Positions 1 through 13,025 of a stretch of 64,000 nt of DNA are shown here, piece after piece. Each line of letters opens with the position of its first letter. Within the stretch, counting starts at the first letter, position 1. The DNA lies in assembly GCA_951217055.1 (NCBI GenBank), contig OX578281.1, forward strand, positions 14,664,447 through 14,728,446, written 5' to 3'. The notes below the pieces were generated by a model. That model had not been told where the DNA came from. It saw nothing but the letters and a program-made list of their open reading frames with translations, and searched no databases. The position numbers and the translations under genes are program-made. This DNA comes from Gerris lacustris (taxonomy: Eukaryota; Arthropoda; Insecta; Hemiptera; Gerridae).

Positions 1-477
1 TAAATTCGAATAATGACCCTCACTAATATAAACTAAGCACTATTCTCTCTCCATATTCCTATGGTCCAGTTTCACATGACATGATTTCAAAATAATATTT
101 TTATTAAATTAAAAAGGCTAATAATAAATAAAATATTTGTCTAAATCACATCATATTGTGTTTTTACTAAGAAGAAATATTAATTGTTTTCACGGTCAAA
201 AAAAATTTGCTCATTTGAAAATAATAAAGGAAGCCAAAGACTTTTAAGTGACAAATCTATTTAATTCAAAATTTCTTCTAAAAAAAGGAAATAAAATCAC
301 AATAGTAGTAACAGATATCTTACTCTAAACTACCTTCAAATATCGAATATGACCGTAAAAATAAAATAGATAAATTATAACCAAAAATAATAACAAAACA
401 ATGATTATTTCGATACTTTAAGCTATCGATAAAGAAATGAAGAATTAAATTGGACTTAAGCATACCGCACACATGGG
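1..477. other. AT-rich non-coding DNA
   Basis: I see no gene, RNA or clear repeat here. Short open frames occur by chance and lack splice sites or recognisable motifs. Confidence 0.5.
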
Positions 478-601
478 AACTTGGTTCGCCGATCTCGGTT
501 CGCAAGAACCAAGTTCGTCTGTTGTGGAGGTTAATGAGTCAAATTCTTGAAGAACTTGATTAGGGTTGGAACTGGCCGATCTCAGTTCGGCGAACCAGGT
601 T
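478..601. repeat. Small inverted-repeat cluster
   Basis: A 10-bp perfect inverted repeat (AACTTGGTTC / GAACCAAGTT, 478-487 and 506-515) encloses a CCGATCTCGGTTCG segment. A related inverted copy lies at about 571-600, where GGCGAACCAGGT mirrors ACTTGGTTCGCC. It may be a short fold-back element; no target duplication was identified. Confidence 0.4.
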
Positions 602-788
602 TCTATGTGTACAAGGCATTTAAGTCATTAAGCATTGTACATTTGATATTGTAAAGTTTTGCTTTCTTTCAAAAAAAGCATACATATTTACTCTAGGTGC
701 TTATTAGTAAACTCAAAAAAATCCATCTTAGTTTTGAACAAATAAATAAAGTAACAATTTATTAGTAAATAAATAAGTCAATAAATAA

Positions 789-791
<3 letters not shown>

Positions 792-861
<70 letters not shown>
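792..861. repeat. (TA)n microsatellite
   Basis: About 70 bp of uninterrupted TA dinucleotide, preceded by (AAAT)n-like sequence. The flanks at 602-791 and 862-1404 are AT-rich and hold nothing I recognise. Confidence 0.95.
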
Positions 862-862
<1 letters not shown>

Positions 863-1404
863 ACAAAACAAAACTTCCTTTTAAATAAAGTATGATATAT
901 TCAACATCGCCTATTATCATGTTAAAGTAAATCGAATATATCTGAATTATTATTAAATAATATTTAATAATATATTACTAATCATGTGAATCTGGACCCT
1001 AACTATCCTTTCTTGATTCTTTCCTTAAAGCAAGTTTGGTAATTCGCAAACACACATACACCGTTAGGCAACATAGACTCATTTCATTTAGTGTAACTAA
1101 TCGTATATTATTCATTAACGTATCCTAAAACGCACACAATTGAATATAACGTTAGTACAAAAACGTTGTAATGTTTAATACAGTACCTGTACATTTATAC
1201 TATTTAAATAAACGCATGCTACAGAAATCATGTCATTATAGATATAGTTAATGGTTTTTTATAATAATTTTAAATATAAAACTCATATTTTTAATTAAAA
1301 AGGCTAAATAAATGGCGTCTTTAACTTTAAGTAGTAATAACTCAAGTTGAACTTCATACTTCATCATTAATAAATTCTAATGTAAGTTCATAAGTTAGTT
1401 AGTA

Positions 1405-1565
1405 AAACCTCGTCCAGAGGAAACGGGCAGAGCAATGGTCCCTGCGCATGCCCAGTCTAAAATGCGCAGGCGCACTTTACTGGTCATGCTCAAACCACCA
1501 AAACTACACCGAAACCAATGCTTTGCTCGTTTCCTCTGTTCTTTTCTTAAGTCATGATGAGGTTT
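1405..1565. mobile_element. Palindromic MITE, family shared with 4324-4490
   Basis: The ends AAACCTCGTC and GATGAGGTTT are inverted. Internal arms carry CAGAGGAAACG on the left and CGTTTCCTCTG on the right, around GC-rich GCGCATGCCCAG blocks. The same internal arms occur in the repeat at 4324-4490, so this is a dispersed family. There is no coding capacity. The superfamily is not assigned. Confidence 0.8.
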
Positions 1566-2429
1566 AAGTTGATTAAAAGTAATGGCAAGTTAGTCTTACA
1601 TTTTTACTTTCTTATAAACTTGCATAAATAGAAAGTACTCTGTTGGCTTGAATATTTGAGTTTGATGGACAGACTTTTAAGGTTTACCAAAAGATTAGTT
1701 TTTTAAAAATTCTGTCTGTTCAGACCCATGGACACTAATGGACATTACCTCATGACCATGGACTTTATCTCAGTAACTCGGCTAATTTCATATTTATAGC
1801 TTTAGCTAAAGAAATCAAATAATAACCATGATCAATATTTGCCCTTAACTCTAATTTAAGATGGTTAAAAGTTAGGTTTCGTCAGTAGCTTTGATTCGTC
1901 CCATATTGATTATAACATTAGCTTAAATCAATTTATAACCATACTAAGACTATGTTATATTAACTATAATTTACATTATTTTAAAGTTACATTTTGTCAG
2001 TAACTAGATTTGTAACATACTTATCAAGATTAAATTAAATTAGATTATAATCAAAATAATTTGTTTTTCTATAACTCTAATTTATGAATGTAAAAAATGT
2101 CATTTAGACAGTAACTTAATTAATCTAATTTTAACTTTTGCTTAAAGAATTTTCGTTACTTAAATATAAGTAACTAAAATAATAACTTCTTTTATTTGTT
2201 TTTAAACCCAGACTTAAGTTAATAAGAACTTTAATCCTTTACTTTAAGTTAAAAAGTTAAGTATGTAAGTGGAGTGTTTTAAGTTATGACATAATTACTA
2301 TATTTTATGTTAAATATGTAATTATCCCTACATTAATGAACATAATATCCTTTGTTAGCTTATCTTCCATCCTATTATAGAGTAAGATAATAACTAAATC
2401 ATAGATGAGCAATGATCTATAACTTAAGA
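1566..2429. other. AT-rich non-coding DNA
   Basis: No gene or defined repeat seen. The sequence is rich in variants of TAACTTAA and TTAAGTTA, which suggests old degraded repeats. Confidence 0.5.
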
Positions 2430-3031
2430 ATACTTAATAGTCCCCAGGCCACCATAAGAAGTGAGTCGCTGATTGATAAAGTTTTCTTACCTTATGGAAT
2501 CGCTTATTTATGCCGTGTCCACCGATGAATTGGGTATATGGCAACTGGGCGCTGGGCCATTTCTTTTTTGTTGACATGCCAAACTTGCCCTTCTGCGGGA
2601 ACATTGAAAAGAGATAGATAAAGTTTTGATTTTCATAGGATCGTTTTATTAAATTATTTAAAAAACAGTGGTAAAGGTGGCCACCGATACGAGTGGGCCG
2701 TTTTCTTTTCAACGTCCCCGCAGAGCGATATGTTTCGGGCGGTGGACACCCCAAACGGACCACTCTTATCGGTGGCCACGTGTACCACTGTTTTTTAAAT
2801 AATTTAATTAAACGATCCTATGAAAATCAAAACTTTATCCATCTCTTTTCAATGTTCCCGCAGAAGGGCAAGTTTGGCATGTCAACAAAAAAGAAATGGC
2901 CCAGCGCCCAGTTGCCATATACCCAATTCATCGGTGGACACGGCATAAATAAGCGATTCCATAAGGTAAGAAAACTTTATCAATCAGCGACTCACTTCTT
3001 ATGGTGGCCTGTGGACTATAAGTATTTAATT
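2430..3031. mobile_element. 600-bp fold-back element with about 260-bp inverted arms
   Basis: The arms run inward from ATAGTCCCCAGGCCACCATA on the left and TATGGTGGCCTGTGGACTAT on the right, and mirror each other to about 2700 and 2760. Because the arms match, nearly the same open frame of about 110 codons appears on opposite strands (2434-2763 minus, 2693-3034 plus). I read these as by-products of the palindrome, not genes. A CGGTGG(A/C)CAC motif recurs several times inside. No certain target duplication or superfamily was found. Confidence 0.85.
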
Positions 3032-3761
3032 TAAAAGAGTAAACATTTTATTTAAGACTACTTAATAATTTAGATTAGAGTGGACGATAAACAAACAATG
3101 GTGAAAAAAAGCTACATTTCGTCTAATAACCATCTTTTAAAGTAAAAATTATCAATATTTTATATTCTTAAAAGGTATTTTCTGGAACTATACTTGTAGC
3201 TTATGGCAATAGACAATATGTGTACAGTTCCCACTTAGTTTTTAAGTTAGTGTGTTAAGAACTTAATGTTTAACTTATCTAAGGTAATAACTTGTGATTA
3301 CTACTTAAAGCCACAAGCCTTTTTTGAAAATTTTAAAGTATGATAAGGAGTACGCTTTATTATAGATAGAGGAAATCACGTCTGGATTTGTTGAACCCTA
3401 ATTTTTCAAAAAAAAATTGCAAACATTCTTTTCATAATTTAAGATATTACTTGGTATTGATGTGTAGTTACTTGTCAAAGATGTAATTCATACTTGCTCA
3501 TGAAAATTATCCTTGAACGAAGAAGATCCTTTAAATTTGGTTCGAAAAAAGGTATTTAACCAGTCACAGATAAACTGTTAATGATATCTAATAAAAAGAT
3601 ATATCAGACACTCTCAGACAATACGTTGAGAAATAAGTTTAATTAATAATACTTTTAAATATTTGAAACAATATTAATTATTTATACAATGCAAACACTT
3701 CTAGGATTTTAATAATAATGTATGAAGTTTATTTTCAACAAGAATTTCTAAACTTGCTTAC
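3032..3761. other. AT-rich non-coding DNA
   Basis: Nothing recognised. If the exon at 3762-3979 is real, this is the 5' part of its downstream intron on the minus strand. Confidence 0.4.
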
Positions 3762-3979
3762 CTCTGCATCTTTATCCTTCTTAATTGCTTCTGAAGGAAT
3801 TCTTTACTCTTCTTTGTATACATAATATGGTATGAGATTACTTCAAGTTGTGGTACTAAAAGACTGTTTCCACAGCAACTTGTGTGCTTCGGCTGATTGT
3901 TTGTATATTCATTATTTCTAGCTTTAGCGGTATCAACCACATATTTGCCTGCCATTGTGTTCATTATACACTTACATAT
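3762..3979 (-). CDS. Candidate internal exon of an unidentified gene
   Basis: On the minus strand a pyrimidine-rich acceptor (TTTTTTCCCACAG) is followed by 218 bp with no stop in one frame and then a consensus donor (AG/GTAAGC, GT at 3761-3760). The exon would start in phase 0 and end after two bases of a codon. It encodes 72 residues, beginning ICKCIMNTMAGKYVVDTAKA, with a Cys-Cys pair (HTSCCGN) in the middle and a basic, helix-like end (KQLRRIKMQ). Base composition is less AT-rich than its surroundings. A (TG)n(TA)n microsatellite lies just upstream in the presumed intron. I do not recognise the family and found no other exon of it. It lies on the strand opposite to the SK exon, so it would belong to another gene. 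A chance open frame remains possible. Confidence 0.5.
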
Positions 3980-4050
3980 CTGTGGGAAAAAATTATCATA
4001 CATTCGTCTTAATAATAAATTAATAAATATACAAATTTTTATACATACAT

Positions 4051-4160
<110 letters not shown>

Positions 4161-4323
4161 AATGGCATTCTGCCCATAATCTATAATATATAGCATAATA
4201 TAATTGTAATAACAGTTAGGATTTTAGGTAGGTACTTTTAAAATATTTATTTAAAAAAATATTTTTCTATTACAACCCTTTCAAAGGAAAATGTAGACAC
4301 TTGACAGTTAATTATGTTTATCT

Positions 4324-4490
4324 TAAGCCGTGTCCAGTCTGCCGAACCGAACAGAGGAAGAGAGTCGAGCATTGGTCAGTCTGCGCATGCCCAGTCTAAA
4401 GTGCGCATGCGCATCTCATACTGGGCATGCGCAGAGACCAATGCTTGGCTCGTTTCCTCTGTTCGGTTCGGCAGTCTGGACTAGGCTTTA
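4324..4490. mobile_element. Palindromic MITE, about 167 bp
   Basis: Inverted arms: the left begins TAAGCCGTGTCCAGTCTGCC and the right ends GCAGTCTGGACTAGGCTTTA. The match continues inward through GAACCGAACAGAGGAA, CATTGGTC and TGCGCATGCCCAG. The inner arms match the repeat at 1405-1565. Confidence 0.85.
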
Positions 4491-5157
4491 GGACACATCA
4501 AGAAAATTACAAAAATGTGACACAGCTTTTAGGAAAGAGTCACAGATTATAAATATGTATGGTACAAACCGTCATAACCAATAACATAAATATTTTTATT
4601 ATTATTTAGAAGTTTACAAAATTAACTTTCGATCACTTATATAAAAAGATTGCCTAAACCCTCTACTGCTTTAGTATTTAAAGCGTTGACAGAGGTCATC
4701 TTAACGAATTTAAAGGAGTTGTAATCTTCGTGAAATTATACTTGCTTATTTATCAAAACAGATATTGGCCTCTATAATAGAAGAATTATAGAGGTTTTAT
4801 AATTATATGATCATGGAAGAACTAGATCACATTTGAGCGCTTGTCTTTATTATGTAGAAGACCAACGTAAGACAATTACTTTTAATAAATAATAAAATAT
4901 TGTTTTTACGTGCCAAGATGGTTTCATTGATAACTTAATATTATAGTCTTTTGTTAGGCAATAACGCAAAACAGGTCATAGACCAACGAGTGATAATAGT
5001 ATAAAAGGACGCCTTAATGTGTATTATTATTAATAATAGTATTATACGTATCGCATTTCACCGAGAAAAAATAAATACAAAGTGAGCCCCTATAGGCGCA
5101 AGAAACAGCCCTAGCTTGAGCTAATGTTAAAAACAGCTAAGGTCGTAAGAGATTTAG
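4491..5157. other. AT-rich non-coding DNA
   Basis: No gene or defined repeat seen. Confidence 0.5.
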
Positions 5158-5177
5158 AGGGGGGGGGGGGGGGGGGG
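5158..5177. repeat. Poly(G) tract
   Basis: A run of about 18-20 G. Similar C or G runs are at 17043-17064, 28428-28441, 34745-34760, 42471-42488 and 60777-60790. Their lengths are prone to sequencing error. Confidence 0.9.
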
Positions 5178-5510
5178 AGGCTTAGTCGCTAGGATCAGGA
5201 GGTGATTCCCGGACTCTGTTTACGCAGCTTGTGTGTAAATTCATTCCAACTCCCCTCCCCCTCCAAAAAACATAAAGTATACTTAGTATTAAAAACCACA
5301 ATAAGATTTTTAGAACTTAAACCGACTGATTGAATACGGTCATCCCTTTTGTAAAAATTTACAAATATTCAAATTGAGGTTTACCATTCAGTGGTTTTTA
5401 ACTAAAAATAAAATAGTGCATAATATACGGAAAGTTAAAAATAAATGAGATGACAACTAGAGGAGGAAATTCAAAAGAGACCCTATGGTAAACTTAAGGG
5501 ATTTCAGCCA

Positions 5511-6030
5511 ATAGTCCAGGAAATAGCGTGCAAAAAAGTGTCTTACTAATATCAAGCTAGAATTATGTGTATAAATGAATCTTTTAGTGTATTTTAAGAA
5601 TATGTGGTCGGCTAAGTTCGTCTGCAAGACATAGCTTGACAATAAGCATTTTAAAAATACAAACCGGTGGAGAGCGGCACCGTCCCGCCCATTTTAGTGG
5701 ACAAATTGATTTTCATGATCCTGAGTACGAACTTAGTAAGTAGACCAAACATCAAGTTGATGTTAGTTTGTCAAACTACCATCAACTTGATTTTTAGACT
5801 ACTAACTAATTTCGTACTCAGGATCATGAAAATCACATAGTCCATCATAAAGGGCGGGACATGGCCGCTCTCCACCGTTTTTTTTTTCAAATGCCTATTG
5901 CCAAGCTATGTCCCGCAGATGAACTTAGCCGAACACATATTCTTAAAAGGCACCAAAAGATTTACTTGTATACACAATTCTAGCTTGATGTTTGCAAGAC
6001 ACTTTATTGCACGCTATCTCCTGGACTACA
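5511..6030. mobile_element. Fold-back element, family F, copy 1
   Basis: The outer inverted ends are TAGTCCAGGAAATAGCGTGC and GCACGCTATCTCCTGGACTA, with arms of about 250 bp to a centre near 5770. The arms include GTGGAGAGCGGC and CATGATCCTGAGTACGA mirrored on the right. The centre holds a smaller palindrome built on ATCAACTTGAT. Arm-derived open frames on both strands (from 5642 minus and 5898 plus) share a peptide with the single-arm copy at 62555-63010. I treat that as shared repeat sequence, not proof of coding. Confidence 0.8.
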
Positions 6031-6173
6031 AGACATTTTTAGTAGTAGCAAATGGTTTCAAAATAAATATTTTTATTAGCTAGAAGGTGCAAAGAGAAGG
6101 AGAATGTAACAAGGATAGAGGTAGCAAATTGTCAATCAATAAAAATCATAATAGTAATTTTAATTAAGTATTG

Positions 6174-6243
6174 AAAAAAAAAAAAAATAAAAAAAAAAAA
6201 ATAAAAAAAAAAAAAAAAATAATAATAATAATAATAATAATAA
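6174..6243 (+). repeat. Poly(A)-(AAT)n tract
   Basis: Interrupted poly(A) followed by about 12 AAT units. A similar tract is at 39680-39735. This is the type of sequence left by retroposon tails, but no body was recognised upstream. Confidence 0.8.
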
Positions 6244-6461
6244 GCATCTATTATTCTAAGGCGATATAAAATAATATTTAATTCAATATCTCACAATATT
6301 ACCCCTAGTTTACTACTTTTCGACTCGAATGACTGCCTTAACATTTTGTGACAATACCCCGTCAAAAAAAACCTCAGATCATTCGGCAGTAATTAAAGAA
6401 ATAAGTTAAGTTAAGTTAATAAGTTAATATTTAAATGTGAAATAATTATAAAAACATAACC

Positions 6462-6722
6462 TGAGCGCACAATGAGACGCAGGGCAACACAGTTTTTTTC
6501 AACCGCAGATATAGACTAAACCGTAAATACGAATTGAGACGCAGAGAATGGCAGGTATTTCATTTCATCTTGGGGCAGTACTACTCTACTCGTGGTCTAC
6601 CTGAAGCTAGTGGATCTGGCATCTCAATTCACGCAGTCTTGTAAAAATATTATAATAATTCTGCGGTTGAAAAAAACTGTTCTGCCCTGCTCTGCATTAC
6701 CTGCGTATCAATATGCGCCCGG
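6462..6722. mobile_element. Fold-back MITE, about 260 bp
   Basis: The left end (GAGCGCACAATGAGACGCAG) mirrors the right end (CTGCGTATCAATATGCGCCC). The inner arms ACAGTTTTTTTCAACCGCAG and CTGCGGTTGAAAAAAACTGT are perfect over about 20 bp. No transposase remnant seen. The open frame at 6592-6855 crosses the element border and is not supported. Confidence 0.7.
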
Positions 6723-6972
6723 CCTTATTCGTAATAGAAATGAAGTTTTTAATTCTTGTGTAGCTTTATCTAAAAGAAATATAAGAAACCTCATTTTAGC
6801 ATTATTTCAACCTTGGTCTATTTTCAAGTTTATCAGAGGAGTAAAATTTGGTTAATAACATGGTTGGTTTCTTTTTTTTCCTCTTAAATTTACTGATATA
6901 AATAAAAATGATATAAAAAAAATTAAAATTAACACTTCTACTATATTAATCATTTCTTTCTACTAAAAAACA

Positions 6973-7003
<31 letters not shown>

Positions 7004-7730
7004 AAAATAAGCTGTATAATTTTTTTAAAAAATTATTATTATAAATACAAATAGTTAATAAAAACTTATAATGTATGAGTGAAATAATAAATCTAAATTA
7101 AAAATGCATCTCTTTGTGATTATTGGCTGTGCATTTTATGAATGATATTTGACGCTTTTTCTTTGCTTTGGTGTCTGTTTGTATGTATAATCGTTTGCTT
7201 GTTGTCTTGAATTTTGGTTTGGATGTTATGTTAATGATATATGTTTGATGATTTAATATGTTAATGATATTTTGAGGATGTTATGTTTTGATTAATTTAA
7301 TGTACATAAAATGTGTAATAAAGTTAAAGGGATTAATATTATTTAAATTACGAGGGTAAGTTAAAAGGATTTGTAGAAATCAACTCCTTTTTAAAACTAT
7401 CAGGGTTGATAGAGAATATAAACAGATTCAATGTTATTTTAAGAGACAAAAAAGTTAATTTAATTTCTGATAAGTGTAAACATTTGTTTTATGCAGACTA
7501 CATTATAATAGAGCCATAAAAAAATTTAATTAAATATCATGACTTGTGATGGTATAAGAACAAATATCTGATTTATAGCAAAATTATATTAGTTTAAACT
7601 CAAAACAGTTGAAGTTTTACGGCAACAAATTAAATTAAATAGTTTCTCATAAGCGGAATTTTACAATTAAATAAGGGAATATCAAATATACATTTTTCAA
7701 TGCCGAAAGACCTAGTACTTTAGAGGAATG
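6723..7730. other. AT-rich non-coding DNA with poly(T)
   Basis: Contains a poly(T) run of about 29 bp at 6972-7000. Nothing else recognised. Confidence 0.5.
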
Positions 7731-7986
7731 GCATAAATTGTCTCTCCACGTAAATCTAAACTGGTTTATTGAACTAAGCAGCTTTCAGCCTTCATAAGGC
7801 CATCATCAGTGCCGATTGAGGAGGAAATGAGAAATGATAAATTGATTCATGAGAGGTGAGTCTATAATCTATACTATGTCGGAGATCGACATAAGACTGA
7901 TGAAGCTGCTGAATGGTACCTCTAATAAGCTGAAAGCAGCTTTGTTCAATAAACATGTGATTTACGTGGAGAGACAATTTATGTTA
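7731..7986. mobile_element. Fold-back element, family G, copy 1 (short)
   Basis: The ends CATAAATTGTCTCTCCACGT and ACGTGGAGAGACAATTTATG are inverted. Inner arms carry AGCAGCTTTCAGCC on the left and GCTGAAAGCAGCTTTGTTCA on the right. The same arms form the 1.1-kb copy at 20661-21796, and the right flank TTAAGATGA(T/C)CTC(T/C)ATAGA is shared too. The left arm read on the minus strand contains CTGATGA, a short GCCTT/AAGGC hairpin, then GAAA. Confidence 0.8.
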
Positions 7987-8583
7987 TTTCTTTAAGATGA
8001 TCTCTATAGACCCTCCAATATCTAATATAGTATTTTAGAAGTTTCTTACCTAAAGAAAATGCATAAAAACCTCACTAAAAAATGTATCAACTATAGAAGA
8101 GATAAACCTGGAGATTAATGCTTCCGTTTTAACGTTTCATAATTGAATTAACGTTAATGTAACAAATGAATAGAAATTCATCACCTACTTTTAAAACCAG
8201 AATATTTTTCAGACAAAATAGGTCTGTACGGATTAGTAAATTGGTCAAGTATGTGGTTTAGCACATAAAAAGGGTTTCGTAGGCAATTTAACAGATAGGA
8301 CGAGAGCGTTAACCTGCATTATCGGCCCAGTTGTATCAATGCATTAAAAACTTTTTTTGCTTGTTTTTTTACAAAGAATAACTATAATTTATTACAGAAA
8401 TTTTCGTTGGTTTATTACAAAAGTAAATAGGGGACACGGATAACGCAATTTTTTAGGATGAACATGAACACTGTGCAAAGATGAATTGATAGAAAAACAA
8501 AAAAAATATATACTTGTACTCAGGCGTTCTCCTTTTTCATTGAACATAAATGGTGCATTTCTGTTAAAAAAAAAAAAAAATAA
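7987..8583. other. AT-rich non-coding DNA
   Basis: No gene or defined repeat seen. Confidence 0.5.
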
Positions 8584-8812
8584 CTCCTTAAATATCAATC
8601 CCTTAAACATCAACCCCTTAAACATCAATCCCTTAAACATCAACCCCTAAACATCAATCCCTTAAACATCAACCCCTTAAACATCAACCCCTTAAACATC
8701 AACCCCTTAAACATTAACCCCTTCAACATCAATCCCTTAAACATCAACCCCTAAACATCAATCCCTTAAATATCAATCCTTTAATCATCAACCCCTTAAA
8801 TATCAACCCCTA
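8584..8812. repeat. 15-bp minisatellite
   Basis: About 15 copies of a 15-bp unit close to CCCTTAAACATCAAC, with scattered C/T changes and some 14-bp units. It contains no spacers, so it is a tandem array and not a CRISPR array. Confidence 0.95.
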
Positions 8813-9005
8813 GTCTTTGAGGAATGGTTTTTTGGGGCTTCCCTCTAATTTTCCTGTTATTGGGATAGTGGACATAACATAAATATTGTTGTGCTGTTTA
8901 CTTTTGGAGATCAAGTGCGTCTCAGACAAGCGTAGGAATGTAAAAGGATCCTCGTTTTTGGCTACAAACCCTAATAAAGAATACGAATGTGTGTGTGTGT
9001 GTGTG

Positions 9006-10794
<1,789 letters not shown>

Positions 10795-11362
10795 CATAGC
10801 TTCCTCGCTCTTATTTCGTATACTTTAATCATTTTACGCTTTTACAACCTTTTTTGTGTGAAATTTAATTAATTTTACCCCGTTATTAAATCTGTCAAAA
10901 TGGTTTAGATTATTTATATGAATTAAAGTATCAATATATCAAAAATGAAAGAGCACACACTCCTGAAATTTGCACAGACTGCGGGGCTATTTGCGGGCTA
11001 CTTTTGATAAACTTTAAATGTTTTATAAAAATTAGATAAGTACTTTTAAGACATAGGTGTAAATAAATGTCTGTTTGTGCGCATGTGAAAGAGAAACAAA
11101 TGAGCGTAGAAGGTTTAAACTTACATAAGACCAACAACGGGCTAATTATACCCTACCATCGAAATTTCATTAAAATCAGTCGAGTAGTTTTTAAGATGTG
11201 CTGATTACCGAAAAATATAGCGATTGAAAGACCGACTCGGAACCAAAAATATTTCCTGAGGTCTGAAACGGATTTCAGTCTTGGAATTATTCAAATCGGA
11301 GACATAAAATATTCGTTCTCCAGAACGATCATATGGCATCCGTTACTTTCGCTAAGCTAAAA
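10795..11362 (+). repeat. Dispersed repeat family B, copy 1
   Basis: The start motif is GGCACATAGCTTCCTCGC-like (here AGCACATAGCTTCCTCGC). Conserved blocks follow in order: GAATTAAAGTATCAAT, TAGATAAGTACTTTTA, GCGCATGTGAAAGAGAAACA, a TTAAAATCAGTCGAGTAGTT segment, a short GAC-rich stretch, GAAACGGATTTC, and the end block CAGAACGATCATATGGCATCC. Other copies are at 29248-29770 (-), 29770-30305 (+), 38235-38822 (-), 39748-40292 (+), 42655-42815 (+, partial) and 56605-57125 (-). No coding capacity. The element class is unknown. Confidence 0.8.
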
Positions 11363-12396
11363 ATGAATGTAAAAATAAATAATAATTTATGTGTGGTCTC
11401 ATTTCCTATTACTTATATTTCATTTATAAACATTTGTTATAAACAAAATTTGAAAGTGAAATTATTACCTCGATATGAAATCATAATGTTTCTTTTTTAG
11501 AAATGTTCTTTACCGATTAGTAGGTAAATTGTCTAGTATAATCAGATCATGCTGCTTGTTTTATTAAATATGTGTACTTATACTCATCCGATTTAAAAGA
11601 AATTTGGATAGTGGGTCAAAAGTAGCCTGAGAAAACAACCCCAGGCAAAATAAAGTTTGCATAAGCCTATTTGTTATGCATTTCATATTAATTTTGTCTA
11701 TATAATACATAAGCGTTCACTATGAATGTTCAGAAAACGAAAATTGTTCATAATAAATGAGGCTAATGAACAATGATTGTTTTTTAATTAAGAACAAAAA
11801 AAAACCAAAGTCCCATTAACAAGCTGTCATTATAGTATAGCACGCAGTAAATCTTGATCGTATAGTAGTTATAGGAAACGCGTTCTAAACAGATTTTTCT
11901 AAACTCTAAAATATGCAATAATGAAGAAAATTCAATAAATAATTAACCTAATTAATTAAATTAGATTTCTCATAGTTGAAGACAGCCCAATAATAAATTA
12001 AATGACATAATAAAATTTTACAGCAGAATTTTATTTACTAAAATTAACAACTCTCTTTTAAAAAAACTCTTTTTATATTGGTTGGTTTTCTTCTTTAAAA
12101 ATTCAAATTAAATGTCAGTAAAATTATTTATATTTCTCTTTTATCAAATATGCTGAGTTTTCTGTCGTAGATTAGAGTCCATTAAAACTTTGAAAATTGA
12201 AATCTAAGAGTGATGGACCCACCCATCAATTCCCCCTTATGGATCATTAGTCAAAACAAACTATCTCTAACCCAATCAATCAATCAGCTGACTCGACCAG
12301 TCCGTCTGTATTTAACAAATTAATTCTATTTCTTCTCCTCTGAATTTTTTTTCCAGGTCGTATTTACTGTATCCAATATAGATTTACTATTAAATT
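11363..12396. other. AT-rich non-coding DNA
   Basis: No supported gene. Around 11595-11660 there is a degraded B-like segment (GAAATTTGGATAGTGGGTCA). Confidence 0.5.
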
Positions 12397-12540
<144 letters not shown>

Positions 12541-12944
12541 ATTAAAAAAAAAATAAACCAACTTTAATTCAGAATCAAACTAAAATAAATTATTTGGCCC
12601 TAGTTGTCTGACACCCTTATAAATAATTAAATTGCAATGTAGATGTGAAATTTTTTTTTAATATTAAACTAGGTACTTTCTTTTAACAGAAATTCGATTG
12701 TAAAAACCATACAGTTACACTATATTACAATTTATCTTACAATATTTATGTTACTGACGAATCACATTTACTGAAAGTTATATGAATATATCTAGAAATT
12801 GAACCCCCAACCCGCTATTATCAGTTTTTTAGAAACTAGATATTTCCCGATATTTTAAAAAGACATCTGTTCAATTGTTTTTTAATCAAAATTAATGGAA
12901 GCGAATATGGAAAATTTATATTCAAGATTCATCGCTCGAAATTA

Positions 12945-13025
12945 TGCCAAATTTCATCAAAAGTATGTCAAATTGCATCAAAAGTATGTCAAAATTTCAT
13001 CGAAAGTATGTCATATTTCATTGAA
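12945..13025. repeat. Short degenerate tandem repeat (about 24 bp)
   Basis: Three to four imperfect units of AAATTTCATCAAAAGTATGTC. The rest of 12536-14020 is AT-rich with no gene recognised. Confidence 0.7.

Noticed and set aside
8584..8812. Regular short repeats that might suggest a CRISPR array
   Set aside because: Units are contiguous with no unique spacers, and the DNA is eukaryotic. It is a minisatellite; the same holds for 22936-23596, 36041-36347 and 45000-45272.
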